DNA of 44,419 nucleotides, taken from assembly GCA_030595715.1 (NCBI GenBank), contig JAUVCN010000010.1, positions 1-44,419 on the forward strand. The letters run 5' to 3'. The DNA is from Thermoplasmatales archaeon (lineage in GTDB: Archaea > Thermoplasmatota > Penumbrarchaeia > Penumbrarchaeales > Penumbrarchaeaceae). Shown one piece after another: positions 20,608-32,100 of this stretch. The notes below the pieces were generated by a model. That model was not told the origin of the DNA. It saw nothing but the letters and a program-made list of their open reading frames with translations, and searched no databases. Both the position numbers and the translations under genes were made by a program. Numbering within the stretch: position 1 is the first letter of the stretch; every line of letters begins with the position of its first letter.

Positions 20608-21727
20608 GGGAGATGGTATAGTGGAGATGATCGGTATGTACACACCTGCCCTGATAACAGCGGGAGCTGTCGGCTTGACACTGGCAACCACAGCCGTGGT
20701 TTTCGGTGTTCGCAAGTTGATACGGGTAGGGCAGTATTCATATCACAACTCCAGGTTGTCGACCATTGGGAATCCATATGTAAAACGTGATGAGCTACTT
20801 CCGTTAGTTGATATGGGCTCTCCCCTTGCCCTTTCGAAAGCCATACTATCCGAACTCACTCCGGGTAATTCCATTGAAACGTTCAGGGATGTTGACAGGT
20901 CCCTGATGGCCAGCTTCCATGGATCTATGAACTCTCTCCTCGATGGGTCTCCGGATACGATCAAACCTCTGATCCGGTCATATATGTCGCATCTTGAAGG
21001 AGAGGAACTGAAAAGGTTGCTGCGTCTCCTGGGGCATCGGAAGGAACCTCTGTTTCCTGTTGGGTGGCTGACATCGGATGTTGAAAGGGCCATTCTTTCA
21101 AGTAAGGACCTTCCTTCTGTAATGGATGTCCTTGAAGGACAACCGGTCTCAAAGAGGGTCTCGGATCTGATAAAGGTCGAAGAAGGAGTGGACCTATCCA
21201 CAGTTGACCTTGCCATGGACCTCCATTCACTCGATACACTTTCTTCAATGAATGGTCTATCCATGGGGTCAAGGAAAGGTGCAAAAGCTTTCCTGGATAT
21301 TCTGAGTGATAGATACAACATCCACAACATCCTGAGATCGAAGGCCAAAGGGTCCGATCGCGATGAGGTGATAGGGTCACTGTTCACCAATGCTGGGATA
21401 ATTGGAAGGCCCCAGCTGGAACAGATGGTTGATTCATCAGGGATCCGTGAGGCCCTGTCCGTTCTGTCAGGAGGGCATCTCGATCCATTTTTCAAGGAAG
21501 CGGATATCTCGAGCTTTACAACACTTGAAACTGCCCTGGATCGGATGATCCTCGAGGGATCCATTGGTCTATCCCATTCATACTCATCCAATGTAGGACC
21601 AACGATAAGATACATGATATCCAAGGAGATGGAGCTAAGGAACCTCAGGGTCCTTTTCCAATCTGCCTTCTCGGGATGGGAACCTGAAAGGACAAAGAAG
21701 ATGTTGGTCATGGAGGGGGTGGTGTGA
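20582..21727 (+). CDS. atpC: A-type ATP synthase subunit C with N-terminal hydrophobic helix
   Basis: Position between E and F; YHNSRLSTIGNPYVKRDELLPLVD; repeated subunit C-type helical segments. Confidence 0.83.
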   Translation: MRELFSVNEGDGIVEMIGMYTPALITAGAVGLTLATTAVVFGVRKLIRVGQYSYHNSRLSTIGNPYVKRDELLPLVDMGSPLALSKAILSELTPGNSIETFRDVDRSLMASFHGSMNSLLDGSPDTIKPLIRSYMSHLEGEELKRLLRLLGHRKEPLFPVGWLTSDVERAILSSKDLPSVMDVLEGQPVSKRVSDLIKVEEGVDLSTVDLAMDLHSLDTLSSMNGLSMGSRKGAKAFLDILSDRYNIHNILRSKAKGSDRDEVIGSLFTNAGIIGRPQLEQMVDSSGIREALSVLSGGHLDPFFKEADISSFTTLETALDRMILEGSIGLSHSYSSNVGPTIRYMISKEMELRNLRVLFQSAFSGWEPERTKKMLVMEGVV

Positions 21728-22074
21728 TGATCAGGAGCATATGTGCAGCTGTCAGAGAGGAAACAGCCCTTGGTCTTTCCCTTGCAGGTATTTCCGATAT
21801 ACTGGTCCATGATCCCACCATGGATCATGGCGAGATCAGGAATTGGTTCCGTCAGAAGATCAGTGAAAAGGTAGGTCTGGTGGTCCTGTCCAAGGAATGC
21901 AGTGAGATACTTTCAAGGGAACTGTTCGATCAGAGGGTCTCTGGTGAGATGTTCCCCATAACGGTTGTCATACCTGGAGAAGAGGAAGACAAGAGGGCAT
22001 CTGACCTCATCAAAAGGGCCATTGGAATGGACCCCACCAGGAACATGGACGATCAAACAGATGCTCAGAGATAG
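21724..22074 (+). CDS. atpF: A-type ATP synthase subunit F
   Basis: Overlaps the subunit C stop; [13 protein letters not shown]...[14 protein letters not shown]...TVVIPG. Confidence 0.88.
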   Translation: MMIRSICAAVREETALGLSLAGISDILVHDPTMDHGEIRNWFRQKISEKVGLVVLSKECSEILSRELFDQRVSGEMFPITVVIPGEEEDKRASDLIKRAIGMDPTRNMDDQTDAQR

Positions 22075-22094
22075 AACATGATGGAGGAAAGAAG

Positions 22095-23867
22095 ATGAAA
22101 GAAAAAGATAGTGCATCCGGTCATGGATATATAGATATGATCGCGGGACCTGTGGTGAAGGCCAAGGGTATGAGAGGTTCCAAGATGTACGACGTGGTCC
22201 TGGTTGGGACCGAGAGATTGATCGGAGAGATAATCGGTCTCGAGAACGATACAGCAACTATCCAGGTCTATGAGGAAACCGCAGGTATCGCTCCCGGTGA
22301 AGTGGTAGAGATGACAGGAGAACCTCTCTCTGTCGAGCTGGGCCCCGGTCTGATGACAATGATCTATGATGGTATCCAGCGACCTCTTGAATCCATCCAG
22401 AAGCAGACCGGCAATTTCATTGCACGGGGAGTGAACGTCAAACCTCTTGACCACGATAAGAGATGGCCTTTCCATCCTTCTGCAAAAGTCGGATCACGAC
22501 TGAAAGGTGGAGATGAGGTAGGTTGGGTACAGGAGTCATCCACTGTAAAGCATATAATCATGGTTCCTCCCAATGTTTCCGGGCCAGTTATTTACATGGC
22601 TCCGGAAGGTCATTATAATATCGATCAGATCGTTTGTAAACTCAAGGGAGAACAGGCTGAAATACCCATCAAAATGGTCCATAGATGGCCGGTCAGGACC
22701 TCAAGACCGTTCGATTTCAAGAAGGACCCATCCATTCCTTTGATAACCGGCCAGAGGATCCTTGATACTTTCTTCCCGATCGCAAAAGGTGGGACAGCTG
22801 CGATACCAGGCGGTTTTGGAACCGGCAAGACGGTCACCCAACATCAGCTTGCGAAATGGTCGGATGCGGACATTATCGTATATATCGGATGCGGTGAAAG
22901 AGGAAACGAGATGACGGAAGTACTCAGGGAATTTCCAGATCTCGAGGATCCGAGGACCGGAGAACCTTTGATGTCGAGAACGGTTCTCATAGCCAACACA
23001 TCAAATATGCCCGTTGCGGCAAGGGAAGCTTCGATATATACCGGGATAACCATTGCGGAATACTATCGTGACATGGGATTCGATGTTGCATTGATGGCAG
23101 ATTCGACCTCAAGATGGGCCGAGGCATTGAGAGAGATCTCGGGAAGGCTGGAGGAGATGCCCGGTGAAGAGGGGTATCCTGCCTATCTTTCAAGCAGGTT
23201 GGCGAACTTTTACGAAAGGGCCGGTGCTGTTAGGTGCATAGGGTCCGGATCAAAGAACGGATCCATATCAGTGATCGGTGCGGTTTCCCCTCCGGGTGGA
23301 GATTTCTCCGAACCTGTGACACAGAACACCCTCAGGATCGTTAAGGTATTCTGGGCCCTTGATTCATCACTTGCGGACAAGCGTCACTTTCCATCCATAA
23401 ACTGGCTGAAATCCTATTCGTTGTACCTTGATAAGGTCGATGATTGGTGGAAGACCTCTGTGTCGGAAAAGTGGCTGTCCCTCAGGAATGAGGCAATGAC
23501 ATTGTTACAGGAAGAGGCAGAGCTGCAGGAGATCATTCAGCTTGTCGGACCTGACGCTCTTCCACCATCGCAACAGGTGATCCTTGAGACCGCAAGGATG
23601 ATGAGGGAGGATTTTCTCCAACAGAACGCTTTCCATGACGTGGATGCCTTCTGCCCCGAGAGAAAACAGGTCAGGATGATCCAGACCATCCTTGAGTTCA
23701 ATGAACTGGCCCAAGCTTCTTTAGAACGAGGAGTTTCCCTTGATCGGATCAGATCGGCCAAATGCAGGGTATCCATCTCCAGAATGGCAAAGATGGACAA
23801 CAGCGATCATGAGAGGTTGATCGACGGCGTGGTTGCCGAGATGAGAAAAGAGATATCATCCATGTAA
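22095..23867 (+). CDS. atpA: A-type ATP synthase subunit A
   Basis: [10 protein letters not shown]-loop [63 protein letters not shown]. Confidence 0.98.
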   Translation: MKEKDSASGHGYIDMIAGPVVKAKGMRGSKMYDVVLVGTERLIGEIIGLENDTATIQVYEETAGIAPGEVVEMTGEPLSVELGPGLMTMIYDGIQRPLESIQKQTGNFIARGVNVKPLDHDKRWPFHPSAKVGSRLKGGDEVGWVQESSTVKHIIMVPPNVSGPVIYMAPEGHYNIDQIVCKLKGEQAEIPIKMVHRWPVRTSRPFDFKKDPSIPLITGQRILDTFFPIAKGGTAAIPGGFGTGKTVTQHQLAKWSDADIIVYIGCGERGNEMTEVLREFPDLEDPRTGEPLMSRTVLIANTSNMPVAAREASIYTGITIAEYYRDMGFDVALMADSTSRWAEALREISGRLEEMPGEEGYPAYLSSRLANFYERAGAVRCIGSGSKNGSISVIGAVSPPGGDFSEPVTQNTLRIVKVFWALDSSLADKRHFPSINWLKSYSLYLDKVDDWWKTSVSEKWLSLRNEAMTLLQEEAELQEIIQLVGPDALPPSQQVILETARMMREDFLQQNAFHDVDAFCPERKQVRMIQTILEFNELAQASLERGVSLDRIRSAKCRVSISRMAKMDNSDHERLIDGVVAEMRKEISSM

Positions 23868-23981
23868 CATGCCAAGGATATTTACAGAACTGATATTATC
23901 AACATCGATAATATATAGATAGATTTAACTTATGTATTTCATATCCAAAATAAGCTTGGCATTGTGAGACCGGGTGTTGAC

Positions 23982-24344
23982 ATGGCAGATATCATGATAG
24001 TTGATGACGAACCGACCATCCAACAGTTGATGGCTATTATTCTGGAGGATATGGGACATAAGGTCATTGCTCAGTCCCCGAACGGAGAGGTTGCCATGAA
24101 GACATATGATTCTCTGGACACCAAACCTGACCTGATAATAATCGATCATAGAATGCCTATCATTTCCGGAGGGGACCTTGCAAAGATGATCTTGACCAAG
24201 AACAAAGAACAGAGGATCCTCTTCCTGACTGCGGATGAATCCGTCAAGGACCGTGTCAAGGAACTAGGCATAGATAATTTCCTCGAGAAACCAGCAGATA
24301 TCGATTCGATAAAGAAAGCTGTAGATGAATCCATTGCAAACTGA
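23982..24344 (+). CDS. Single-domain CheY-like response regulator
   Basis: IMIVDDEPTIQQLM; LIIIDHRMP; LTADES; FLEKP. Confidence 0.93.
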   Translation: MADIMIVDDEPTIQQLMAIILEDMGHKVIAQSPNGEVAMKTYDSLDTKPDLIIIDHRMPIISGGDLAKMILTKNKEQRILFLTADESVKDRVKELGIDNFLEKPADIDSIKKAVDESIAN

Positions 24345-24349
24345 TCCCT

Positions 24350-24724
24350 CTACTTCCGTCTTATCTTCTGCACCTTCTTCTTCTGAGGATGCCTTTCGTA
24401 CTGGTCTTTTTCAATTGCCCTGTAAATTTCCGGCGGGTAGTTCATCACTTCGGATCTTGAAATGGCCCCCTGTTCCTTCATTGCATTCCTCAGGGCGTCC
24501 ATCAACCTTGAAAGAGCTGATTTAGGAAGTATGATCTGGCTGGTCGATACATAATAAGGTCCATTCGGACCTTCAATGATCTCATTGTAAAGGTGAAGCC
24601 TGAGGTCATCCTCGGTCCATTGTGGAATTGCCCCTATAACATAGTGGCTTTTATGATCGGGGCTCCTTACGACCTTGATCTCGTTATTTTCCTTCTTTTT
24701 CTTTGCCAATGCTATACCTCCCAT
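24350..24724 (-). CDS. Conserved-looking hypothetical protein, basic
   Basis: Single-frame ORF, overlaps the start-side neighbour's 3' end; no family recognised. Confidence 0.5.
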   Translation of the reverse strand: MGGIALAKKKKENNEIKVVRSPDHKSHYVIGAIPQWTEDDLRLHLYNEIIEGPNGPYYVSTSQIILPKSALSRLMDALRNAMKEQGAISRSEVMNYPPEIYRAIEKDQYERHPQKKKVQKIRRK

Positions 24725-25128
24725 ATTCTGAATGACCTGGGACCGATCTCCATTGGAATGAAGCTAATGACGGTAGGATAACCGATATCATGGATCCCAT
24801 CGTCCCCTTTTTGTGGTCTTCCTATCTCCAGCAGGTCCGCTGAGGACCATAGTTCAAGACCTTTCTTTGTGAGTTTATATCTGGTGTGGTCCCTTCTTCC
24901 TTCCTCCTCAAGGAACCCCTTCTCTATCAGGCCGCTCTTCTGGAGTATCTTCATATGGTAGACCAGTAGTGTCGGTTTGATAGAACATGCTTGAACGATC
25001 ATCTTGAAGCTTTCTCCCAATGGATGGATGGTTTGTAGATGATCCAATATTCTCATTCTATTTTCTTCATTTATCATACTCATAATTTCAATTATCTCTT
25101 TAATATTTCCTTCAGTCATTTCTTTCAC
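24712..25128 (-). CDS. ArsR-like winged-helix regulator
   Basis: NEENRMRILDHL...KPTLLVYHMKILQKSGLIEKGFLEEEGRRDHTRYKLTKKG. Confidence 0.75.
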   Translation of the reverse strand: MKEMTEGNIKEIIEIMSMINEENRMRILDHLQTIHPLGESFKMIVQACSIKPTLLVYHMKILQKSGLIEKGFLEEEGRRDHTRYKLTKKGLELWSSADLLEIGRPQKGDDGIHDIGYPTVISFIPMEIGPRSFRIWEV

Positions 25129-25314
25129 ATCACAGCCAGTTATTATTATTCAATGAATTTTGAATAGATTCAATATTATATGAACTTTATTATCATGTAA
25201 ATGGTAATTGTAATGAAATCTCTCAATTTTATCGGAAATATTGATATATTTAGAAGGTTTTGAACATAAATTTTAAATATCAAGCAGGCACAGTATTGTG
25301 ATTCAAGGAAAATC

Positions 25315-25335
25315 CCTTTCCCCTAGCGGGGAAGG
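25315..25335 (+). other. GC-rich 5'-UTR hairpin upstream of the surface-protein gene
   Basis: CCTTTCCCC-TAGC-GGGGAAGG with one bulge; TATA-like TTTTAAATAT at 25271-25280. Confidence 0.5.
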
Positions 25336-25381
25336 TCTGAGAGCAACAATAAACGGGAAATATAAAACAGAAGGTGTGAAG

Positions 25382-28300
25382 ATGAAAAGGTTTACGGCAA
25401 TAGGGATCACTTTGTTGATACTTCTTGGATCTTTTACAGTACTGATGAGTGTAGAAGATGATGTAGAAGCAGCTCCAACCAGGGTTGTCTGGAGATTCTT
25501 CAAAGGATGGATCGTAGGGATAAACGAGACAAATCCTGATGGGATACCGACGGTCTACGGATTGAACGTTACAGGTACCTACTTAGGGAATGGGACAACG
25601 ACATCTCCATTTTTGGCAGACATAAATAACACCAATGGGAATTATTCGGTCAGGGTGGATGCCCAGTTCCATGATACGAATTTCCCCTGGGAATTCCATC
25701 TGGATGATTGTTATGGTTGGAATGAAGCCGGGGGCGGTCTTGTAAGTGTTCCGCACCCCTCTAATTGGGACCCCTTGAATACAACGAACTATACTGCTCC
25801 AGGGATACTTTTTTACGAGAAAGGCACCTTCAGTAATATATCGATAACGATCTTGAACGCTACTCCGCAAACGCCGCTTGAGGGTGTTTCATTCAGTTTT
25901 GAGAAGCATCCTTTCCATAATACGGTCCAGACCGGAAACGTGACAGATCCGGCCGGTGAAGTGCTTTTCAACGATCTGCAGTATGGGATAGATCTGAACG
26001 ATCAGGTTAAGATCTTCATTTCCAAGGAGAACTTCACCTATGATGAAGGGTACGGTGTTGGCGTCACCCTTATTAATATAACCGAAGGAAATACAACGAC
26101 CGTCACGCTCAACATCACCGAGAACGATCTCGTCAGGAGTTCAGCTCCCGCTGTTGGGAACAATATGGATCTTCCGGTTGACAAGAACCAGGTTCCAAAC
26201 TACGTGTTCGTTCAGTTCTTCAATGATATGGACCAAACATCCGTGAATGAGGATACTCTGTATCTGAGGGAGAAGGGAGGCGATAAGGTCGACATAACCT
26301 ACAACTGGCCGACGAGCGACCTCTGCAAGATCCAGCCTTCCGAGGACCTTGATCACAATACCACATATGAGGTCATTGTTACCCCCAGGGTCGCCAATAC
26401 GACAGGTTGGGAACCTCTCTGGAGGACCTTCAATTTCGAGTTCACAACTGAACTCTCACCTGCAACACTCAGATGCCAGGTCCATATCAATGGCACAATG
26501 GACCCTGCTCCTGAAGGAACCCAGATCAGACTCAACTCGAACCTTCCCGAGACACTCGAGAATGGTTATTTCGAGTTCGATGGTGTTCTCCCAACTGTTG
26601 GCGGTCACACCATTGAGATCATCGGACCCAAAGTTGGTGATCTCGACGAATACTTGTACTATGGAAATGAAATAAGCGGAATATTGGTCGAAAGAGGTCA
26701 GATATTGGATGTTTTCGGTCTGATAGTGATCAAAAGGGAAACCAAAACGGCCATCATCGAGGTTCTGGATGAGGATGGTAACAAGCTCGAAGGGGCTAAT
26801 GTAACCCATCAGATAACAAAGGAGTCAAAGTTCACGGGAGTTGACGGAAGGGCCACATTCACAGATGTTCTTGTGGATATGAATACCGGATTCAAGGCAT
26901 CTTTCGATAATTACCTTGAGTGGCCTGTAACTGTCCCCAAGGGAAACGATGATCCGACCATCGTCAATGTGACCCTTTACGAGAAGGAGCTTCCTTTGAC
27001 GATCAAGGCAAGGAGCGATTACACGATCGATCTTGTCCCCGGGATCCATATACCGGTCGAATCAAAGATACAGATCGATTTCGAGAATGAGGATGGTTTT
27101 TCATTGGATATGGATGAAGACACGCTTACAACAGATTCCCTGAAGATCTATGACTCGAACCACGACGAGGTTCCGATCGATATATCAACACCAGGTGATC
27201 TATCAAGATGGAACGTTGAACCGAGATCTCTCCTGAAATATTCGTCCGAATACACCCTTTTCATAAGCGAACAGGTAGCCTCGACAGGTGGGGTCAATCC
27301 ACTTTGGAGGGACTTCACAATGATATTCAACACCGAGACCCTTTCTCCTTCCCTTGTTTCAGGAAGGATCACTGTCAGGGAGAAAGGTGTTGAAGGTGTC
27401 CGTGTCGAGGTCTTGCGGGATGGGGTTCCAATAGCATCTGCGGACAGTGGGTTCAATGGGAATTATTACATTACCGTTGACCACTTTGATTTCACAATGA
27501 GGAACATCTCAGTTCAAGCAGATGGGTCCGAAATGGGTCTTAAGACAGAATTGTTCGGACCTATAGAACTGAATGCGGGAGGTTCAAGGAACTTCACCGA
27601 TTTCGACCTGAGCAGATCCGAGGATTGGTTCCAGGTCCTTTACCCCGTTGATGATGAGGGAAGGATGCCTGTGGAGGGAAGTATAACCCTGAAGTTCAAG
27701 ACCGTAATCGACGATCACGATCCTGTCGAATTTGTGAAGAACTTCACCCTTACAAGCCCAAGCGTGGACCTGAACATTACCCTGACCGATGGAGGAAAGA
27801 CGGTGATAATCAATCCTGAGGTCCTCCTTGACCATGACAAGAAGTATACTTTGTCGATCTCAGATTTCCAGGACGGAGATTTTGAGAGGGAAATGGTCGA
27901 TGTGAACGGGACACCGGCACTGATAAGAGGAGAGCAGATAGAGATAACAACAGAGTTCAAACCGATCGATGTTATCCTGCAAACACCGAGCTCAGCCAAT
28001 CTGGTTTCCGTATCCGTTGACACTCCTGTCATCCTGTTCTTTACCAACTATTCGGTGGATCCTGCGAAAATAGAGGCTGCATTCGAGTTCAAGGAATCAC
28101 TATCGGGAACCCCGGTCGGAAACCTGACGTTCATATGGTCCAATAACAACAAGAATGTGGAGGTCGGGCATGACACACTCGATGGGACAACTGAATACGT
28201 CGTTTTACTTCCATCCGGGAAATATGGTGCGGGCGCATCAGTTGGGGCAATGACCTCTTCTGATTTCCTTGCTTATTTTACCACTGAGATGCGGTTAATA

Positions 28301-29035
28301 GATAACACATTCGATACAAATTGGCCAAGTCAGAGCAATGTTGGTGGAAGATTGGTCACCACCTGGGAGAATACTCTTGGGATCCAGATAAGGATCGTGA
28401 TCCTTATCGAGGAGGAGAGAGGATCGAACAATTACACAGAATATCAGGATTTCACAATGACCGCAGGTGAAACCGATAGACAGGTAACACTGAACATCGA
28501 TGAACTTCCGGTCGGTGAATACATGGCAATGGTCCGGATCTATGATCCATCCAACATGTTATTGCTCAACGAGTATTCCAGGAATATCAGAGTGGATAAG
28601 GATAGCAATCCCGGTGGAGAGGACCTTCTCTGGGTCTTCGTTATCATCGCTATCATTGTTGTTCTCGTTTCCATACTAGCAGTATATCTGATATCCCAGT
28701 CCAGGAAAAAGGACCTGGATGAGGAGCTGCATGAAGAGTTCGAATGTCCCGAGTGTCACCATCTTGTAAGCGATGATGATGCTGTCTGCGCCCATTGTGG
28801 TGCCGAGTTCGAAGACCAGGCCTACAAGTGTCCGAAATGTGGTTCCATGCTCGACCCAGAGGATGAGGAGTGTTCGGAATGCGGATACGATTTCGAGGAC
28901 CAGGAGAAGATGGAGCTCGAAGACGATGAGGATACGGATGAGGATATGGAACTCGATGAGGATACGGATGAGGACATGGACCTCGATGACGAGGAAGATG
29001 ACCTGGAAGAGGTGGAAGAAGAGGATGAGGATTAA
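25382..29035 (+). CDS. Giant exported Big_5/Ig-like surface protein with C-terminal TM, double zinc ribbon and acidic tail
   Basis: Signal peptide MKRFTAIGITLLILLGSFTVLMS; Big_5-type NNMDLPVDKNQVPNYVFVQFFNDMDQTSVNEDTLYL...FNFEFTTE; CPECHHLVSDDDAVCAHCGAEF..KCPKCGSMLDPEDEECSECG. Confidence 0.82.
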   Translation: MKRFTAIGITLLILLGSFTVLMSVEDDVEAAPTRVVWRFFKGWIVGINETNPDGIPTVYGLNVTGTYLGNGTTTSPFLADINNTNGNYSVRVDAQFHDTNFPWEFHLDDCYGWNEAGGGLVSVPHPSNWDPLNTTNYTAPGILFYEKGTFSNISITILNATPQTPLEGVSFSFEKHPFHNTVQTGNVTDPAGEVLFNDLQYGIDLNDQVKIFISKENFTYDEGYGVGVTLINITEGNTTTVTLNITENDLVRSSAPAVGNNMDLPVDKNQVPNYVFVQFFNDMDQTSVNEDTLYLREKGGDKVDITYNWPTSDLCKIQPSEDLDHNTTYEVIVTPRVANTTGWEPLWRTFNFEFTTELSPATLRCQVHINGTMDPAPEGTQIRLNSNLPETLENGYFEFDGVLPTVGGHTIEIIGPKVGDLDEYLYYGNEISGILVERGQILDVFGLIVIKRETKTAIIEVLDEDGNKLEGANVTHQITKESKFTGVDGRATFTDVLVDMNTGFKASFDNYLEWPVTVPKGNDDPTIVNVTLYEKELPLTIKARSDYTIDLVPGIHIPVESKIQIDFENEDGFSLDMDEDTLTTDSLKIYDSNHDEVPIDISTPGDLSRWNVEPRSLLKYSSEYTLFISEQVASTGGVNPLWRDFTMIFNTETLSPSLVSGRITVREKGVEGVRVEVLRDGVPIASADSGFNGNYYITVDHFDFTMRNISVQADGSEMGLKTELFGPIELNAGGSRNFTDFDLSRSEDWFQVLYPVDDEGRMPVEGSITLKFKTVIDDHDPVEFVKNFTLTSPSVDLNITLTDGGKTVIINPEVLLDHDKKYTLSISDFQDGDFEREMVDVNGTPALIRGEQIEITTEFKPIDVILQTPSSANLVSVSVDTPVILFFTNYSVDPAKIEAAFEFKESLSGTPVGNLTFIWSNNNKNVEVGHDTLDGTTEYVVLLPSGKYGAGASVGAMTSSDFLAYFTTEMRLIDNTFDTNWPSQSNVGGRLVTTWENTLGIQIRIVILIEEERGSNNYTEYQDFTMTAGETDRQVTLNIDELPVGEYMAMVRIYDPSNMLLLNEYSRNIRVDKDSNPGGEDLLWVFVIIAIIVVLVSILAVYLISQSRKKDLDEELHEEFECPECHHLVSDDDAVCAHCGAEFEDQAYKCPKCGSMLDPEDEECSECGYDFEDQEKMELEDDEDTDEDMELDEDTDEDMDLDDEEDDLEEVEEEDED

Positions 29036-29047
29036 GGTCCTCATCGA

Positions 29048-29079
29048 ACGGCCCGGGTCCTCTTATTGTCCCGGGCTGT
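29048..29079 (+). terminator. Hairpin terminator
   Basis: ACGGCCCGGG / CCCGGGCTGT 10-bp stem followed by T-rich TTCTTATTTATC. Confidence 0.75.
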
Positions 29080-29142
29080 TTCTTATTTATCACGATCACA
29101 ATATTTCATCATGCTACAAAAGGGACAAAGGAAGGTGAGAAA

Positions 29143-32100
29143 ATGAAGGATAGGTTCATATTTTCGACAATGATCATGTTAACTCTGTTGGTGTCGTTTC
29201 TGATACCTTGTATAGCATCGGCCAGAGCAACCGATGAAGATCCTGTGATCGGCGCTGCCGATGCCAACATCGCCGGGACGGTTGTAAATGGAACAGTTGG
29301 GATGGTAGTACATATATTTTCAACAATGACACCAGAATCTGGACCCCCTGTGATCCTGTACTTCAATACTACAACGGATGGTACCGGAAGCTTCAATCAA
29401 ACCGTGGATTCCAATGATACGACCATGTCACCTTATCAGATCGATGTGGATGCAACATACTACAAAGATGTGGTCGTTCGAACTCATATATTCTTTGAAA
29501 GGGCTGTATCAGGTCAGACCCAGCATGTTCCACCGGGGGGACTTGAAGCAGTGGACGCGCCAATAGGGAACCTCAGTGTCAGGATATTGAACGGGTCATC
29601 CGGTCAACCTCTCGGAGGTGTCGTTGTGACGGTCGACCATGTGGGGCCCCTTCCCGATATTCCGTTCCCCAGGGCACAACTTACACATCCAGGAGGCGAG
29701 GTGTACTACACGGATATCAGGTCCGTGGAGACGGAAATAGAAGCGGAGAAGCTTCATTTTCTGGACCTTTCCGATACCGTTGTGGAGAATTCTATCATTA
29801 TCCAGGAGGGCGGGGATACAATAGTCTATTTCAACCTCACCGAGGATCCGTGGCCCTTCACGACAACACCATCCAATGGCGCTAAGAGCGCCAACATCAC
29901 GAATGGTGTTCTGGTGGACTTCGGCCAGGAAATGGACCTTGCTTCGATAATAAAAAAAGATAATTACAGGTTCTCGGACGGTTCCGTCCCTATCGATTTC
30001 ACGATAGTGGTCCCTGATCCTTCCAATGAATATGTGAGACTGGTGCCGGACAGTTCCCTTGATTATGATTCAGGGTATGAGGTATCATTGTATGCAACCC
30101 TGAATTCATTTGGTGGTGGACTTCCCCTTTGGAGGACCATGGATATAAACTTCACGACCGAATCTCCACCAGGTATGGTGTCAGGTAGGATCGTTGATGA
30201 TGTGGCAGGGGATCCTGCTCCCGGGGTCAAGGTCAAACTGGTCGATCAGATCATTGTGACGTCACCGGATGGAAATTTCACATTTCCTCTTGTAATACCC
30301 GGTATTCACGTTCTTGATGTTCTTGACGGGTATCTATTCGATGGAACACAGGTCACAGATGTCAGTGTGGATAGAGGTGGTTCCGTCGAACTTGGTGATA
30401 TCGAGGTATCCGCCAGATCAATGGGTTCACTCAATGTCACTATCACATCACGTGGAACGCCGTTGGAGGGGGCCTGGGTGAAGATCCTTTCGTCCATACT
30501 TGCCGATGATGAGTTCAATATGACAACGGATACTGAAGGCATAGCCTCATTTGAAAGGGTTCGATCAGGAAATGTGAACCTGAGAATAGGCGCACCACAT
30601 CATGGATCCAGGATCGATGCGGTGATCGTTCCCGAGAGCGGCCTCGGTACTCTGTCTTTGGACCTTGTCGAGGATGATCTTCCTGTTGTTATTGAACTTA
30701 CCGAGGAGATATCTTCAGGTGTTGCGGATGTTGGATCGGACTTCTTGATAACCCTTCCTGAGCCTGTACTGTTCCAGAGCCTATCTGTGTCCTTGTGGAA
30801 GCTGAATGCAACTGGTGGAAGAGTGGAGGAAATAGCTCTTGCACCTCCACAAGAGGGAGTTATTGAGAATTCATATGTTGTCCGCGTACAGGGTTTGCTC
30901 CCATATGCAACCTCCTTTGAGTTCGAGATCGATTCTGACCTGGAGACCCTTGATGACGGAGAGTTCCTGCTTTGGAGGAATATGGTCCTTTTCTTCGTTA
31001 CAGTGGTTGTTCCAGATGCCCACCTGAACGGCACACTGCTTCTTGAAGGCAATCCTCTCGAAGGTGTGATCATCGAATTCGATGGGCAGATGGGTACAAC
31101 AGATGATGAAGGTGGATTCAATGTGACGATCGAACTTCTCTCCCTGTCGAAGGAGGGGAAGATCATTGTCAACCTGACCGATAGAGGATATCAGTTGTTC
31201 CTGATGGATGTAACGGTCACAGGAGGAAAAACGATCGAAGTTGGAATGATCGATCTGGTCCCTCTGGAAGATTGGTATGGGGTATCCCCTGCTGATGGGG
31301 TGGAACATGTGGATCCAGATACCGATATCACATTCTCTTTCATTGTTCCGCTCGTTGAACCGGAAGGTGGATGGAGTGATGTTTTCAAGGTCATCAGGGA
31401 AGGAACAAGCGCCCCTGTAACAGGAACTTTTATCCTGGGTGAAGGAAATCTATCTATCCTCTTCGATCCCGCAAACGGGTTGATGGAGAATAATATTTAC
31501 AATGTTGTGGTGACGGAAGAACTCCTTCAGGAGAATGGGCTTCCCTTTTTCCCGGTTAGCAATACAACGCAGTTCAAGGTCAGGCCTAAGATGATCATTA
31601 TCGAGATCATTTCCCCATTGGACCTATCGACCGACAAGCAGGACCTCGATCAAAGTATCACTCTTTCTTTTGGCCTTTCTGTCAATCGATCTCTGATCGA
31701 AGCTGCTGTTGATGTCTCACCTTTGGTCGATCCTGTAGTTTTCAACTGGATCTCTTCCAGTGATGTTGCAATATCTGCATTTTATGCGGCATCTACCTCG
31801 TATACATTGACGATCCTCCCTGGGACATATGGCTTGAGTGGTGAACCACTTGGAGTACAGTTCCAGATAGCTTTTGAAACGGATGTCACATATGGACGGA
31901 TCCATTCATTCTCTTCCGTCAACCTGATACCGGAATTGGACTCCGGATGGGAGACCGGTCAAGTGATCAGAATATCCGGGACCGTTGCCAATTCAACAGG
32001 GTATGAAGTGAAGGTCACAATTGGAACCGGTTCGGATATGATCACTGGAACGGCTTTTGTTTCCCATGATGGAACCTGGTCCATAGAGATCACACTTCCA

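Noticed and set aside
20743-21828. 361-aa minus-strand ORF antisense to atpC
   Set aside because: Low-complexity Ser/Arg-rich shadow frame opposite a convincing subunit C gene.
25315-25350. TPP-like riboswitch because of CTGAGA after the hairpin
   Set aside because: Other conserved THI-box segments are missing and the downstream gene is a surface protein.
28653-29138. Several overlapping His/Ile/Met-rich ORFs around the acidic tail
   Set aside because: Alternate frames of GAT/GAG-rich repeat coding sequence of the surface protein.
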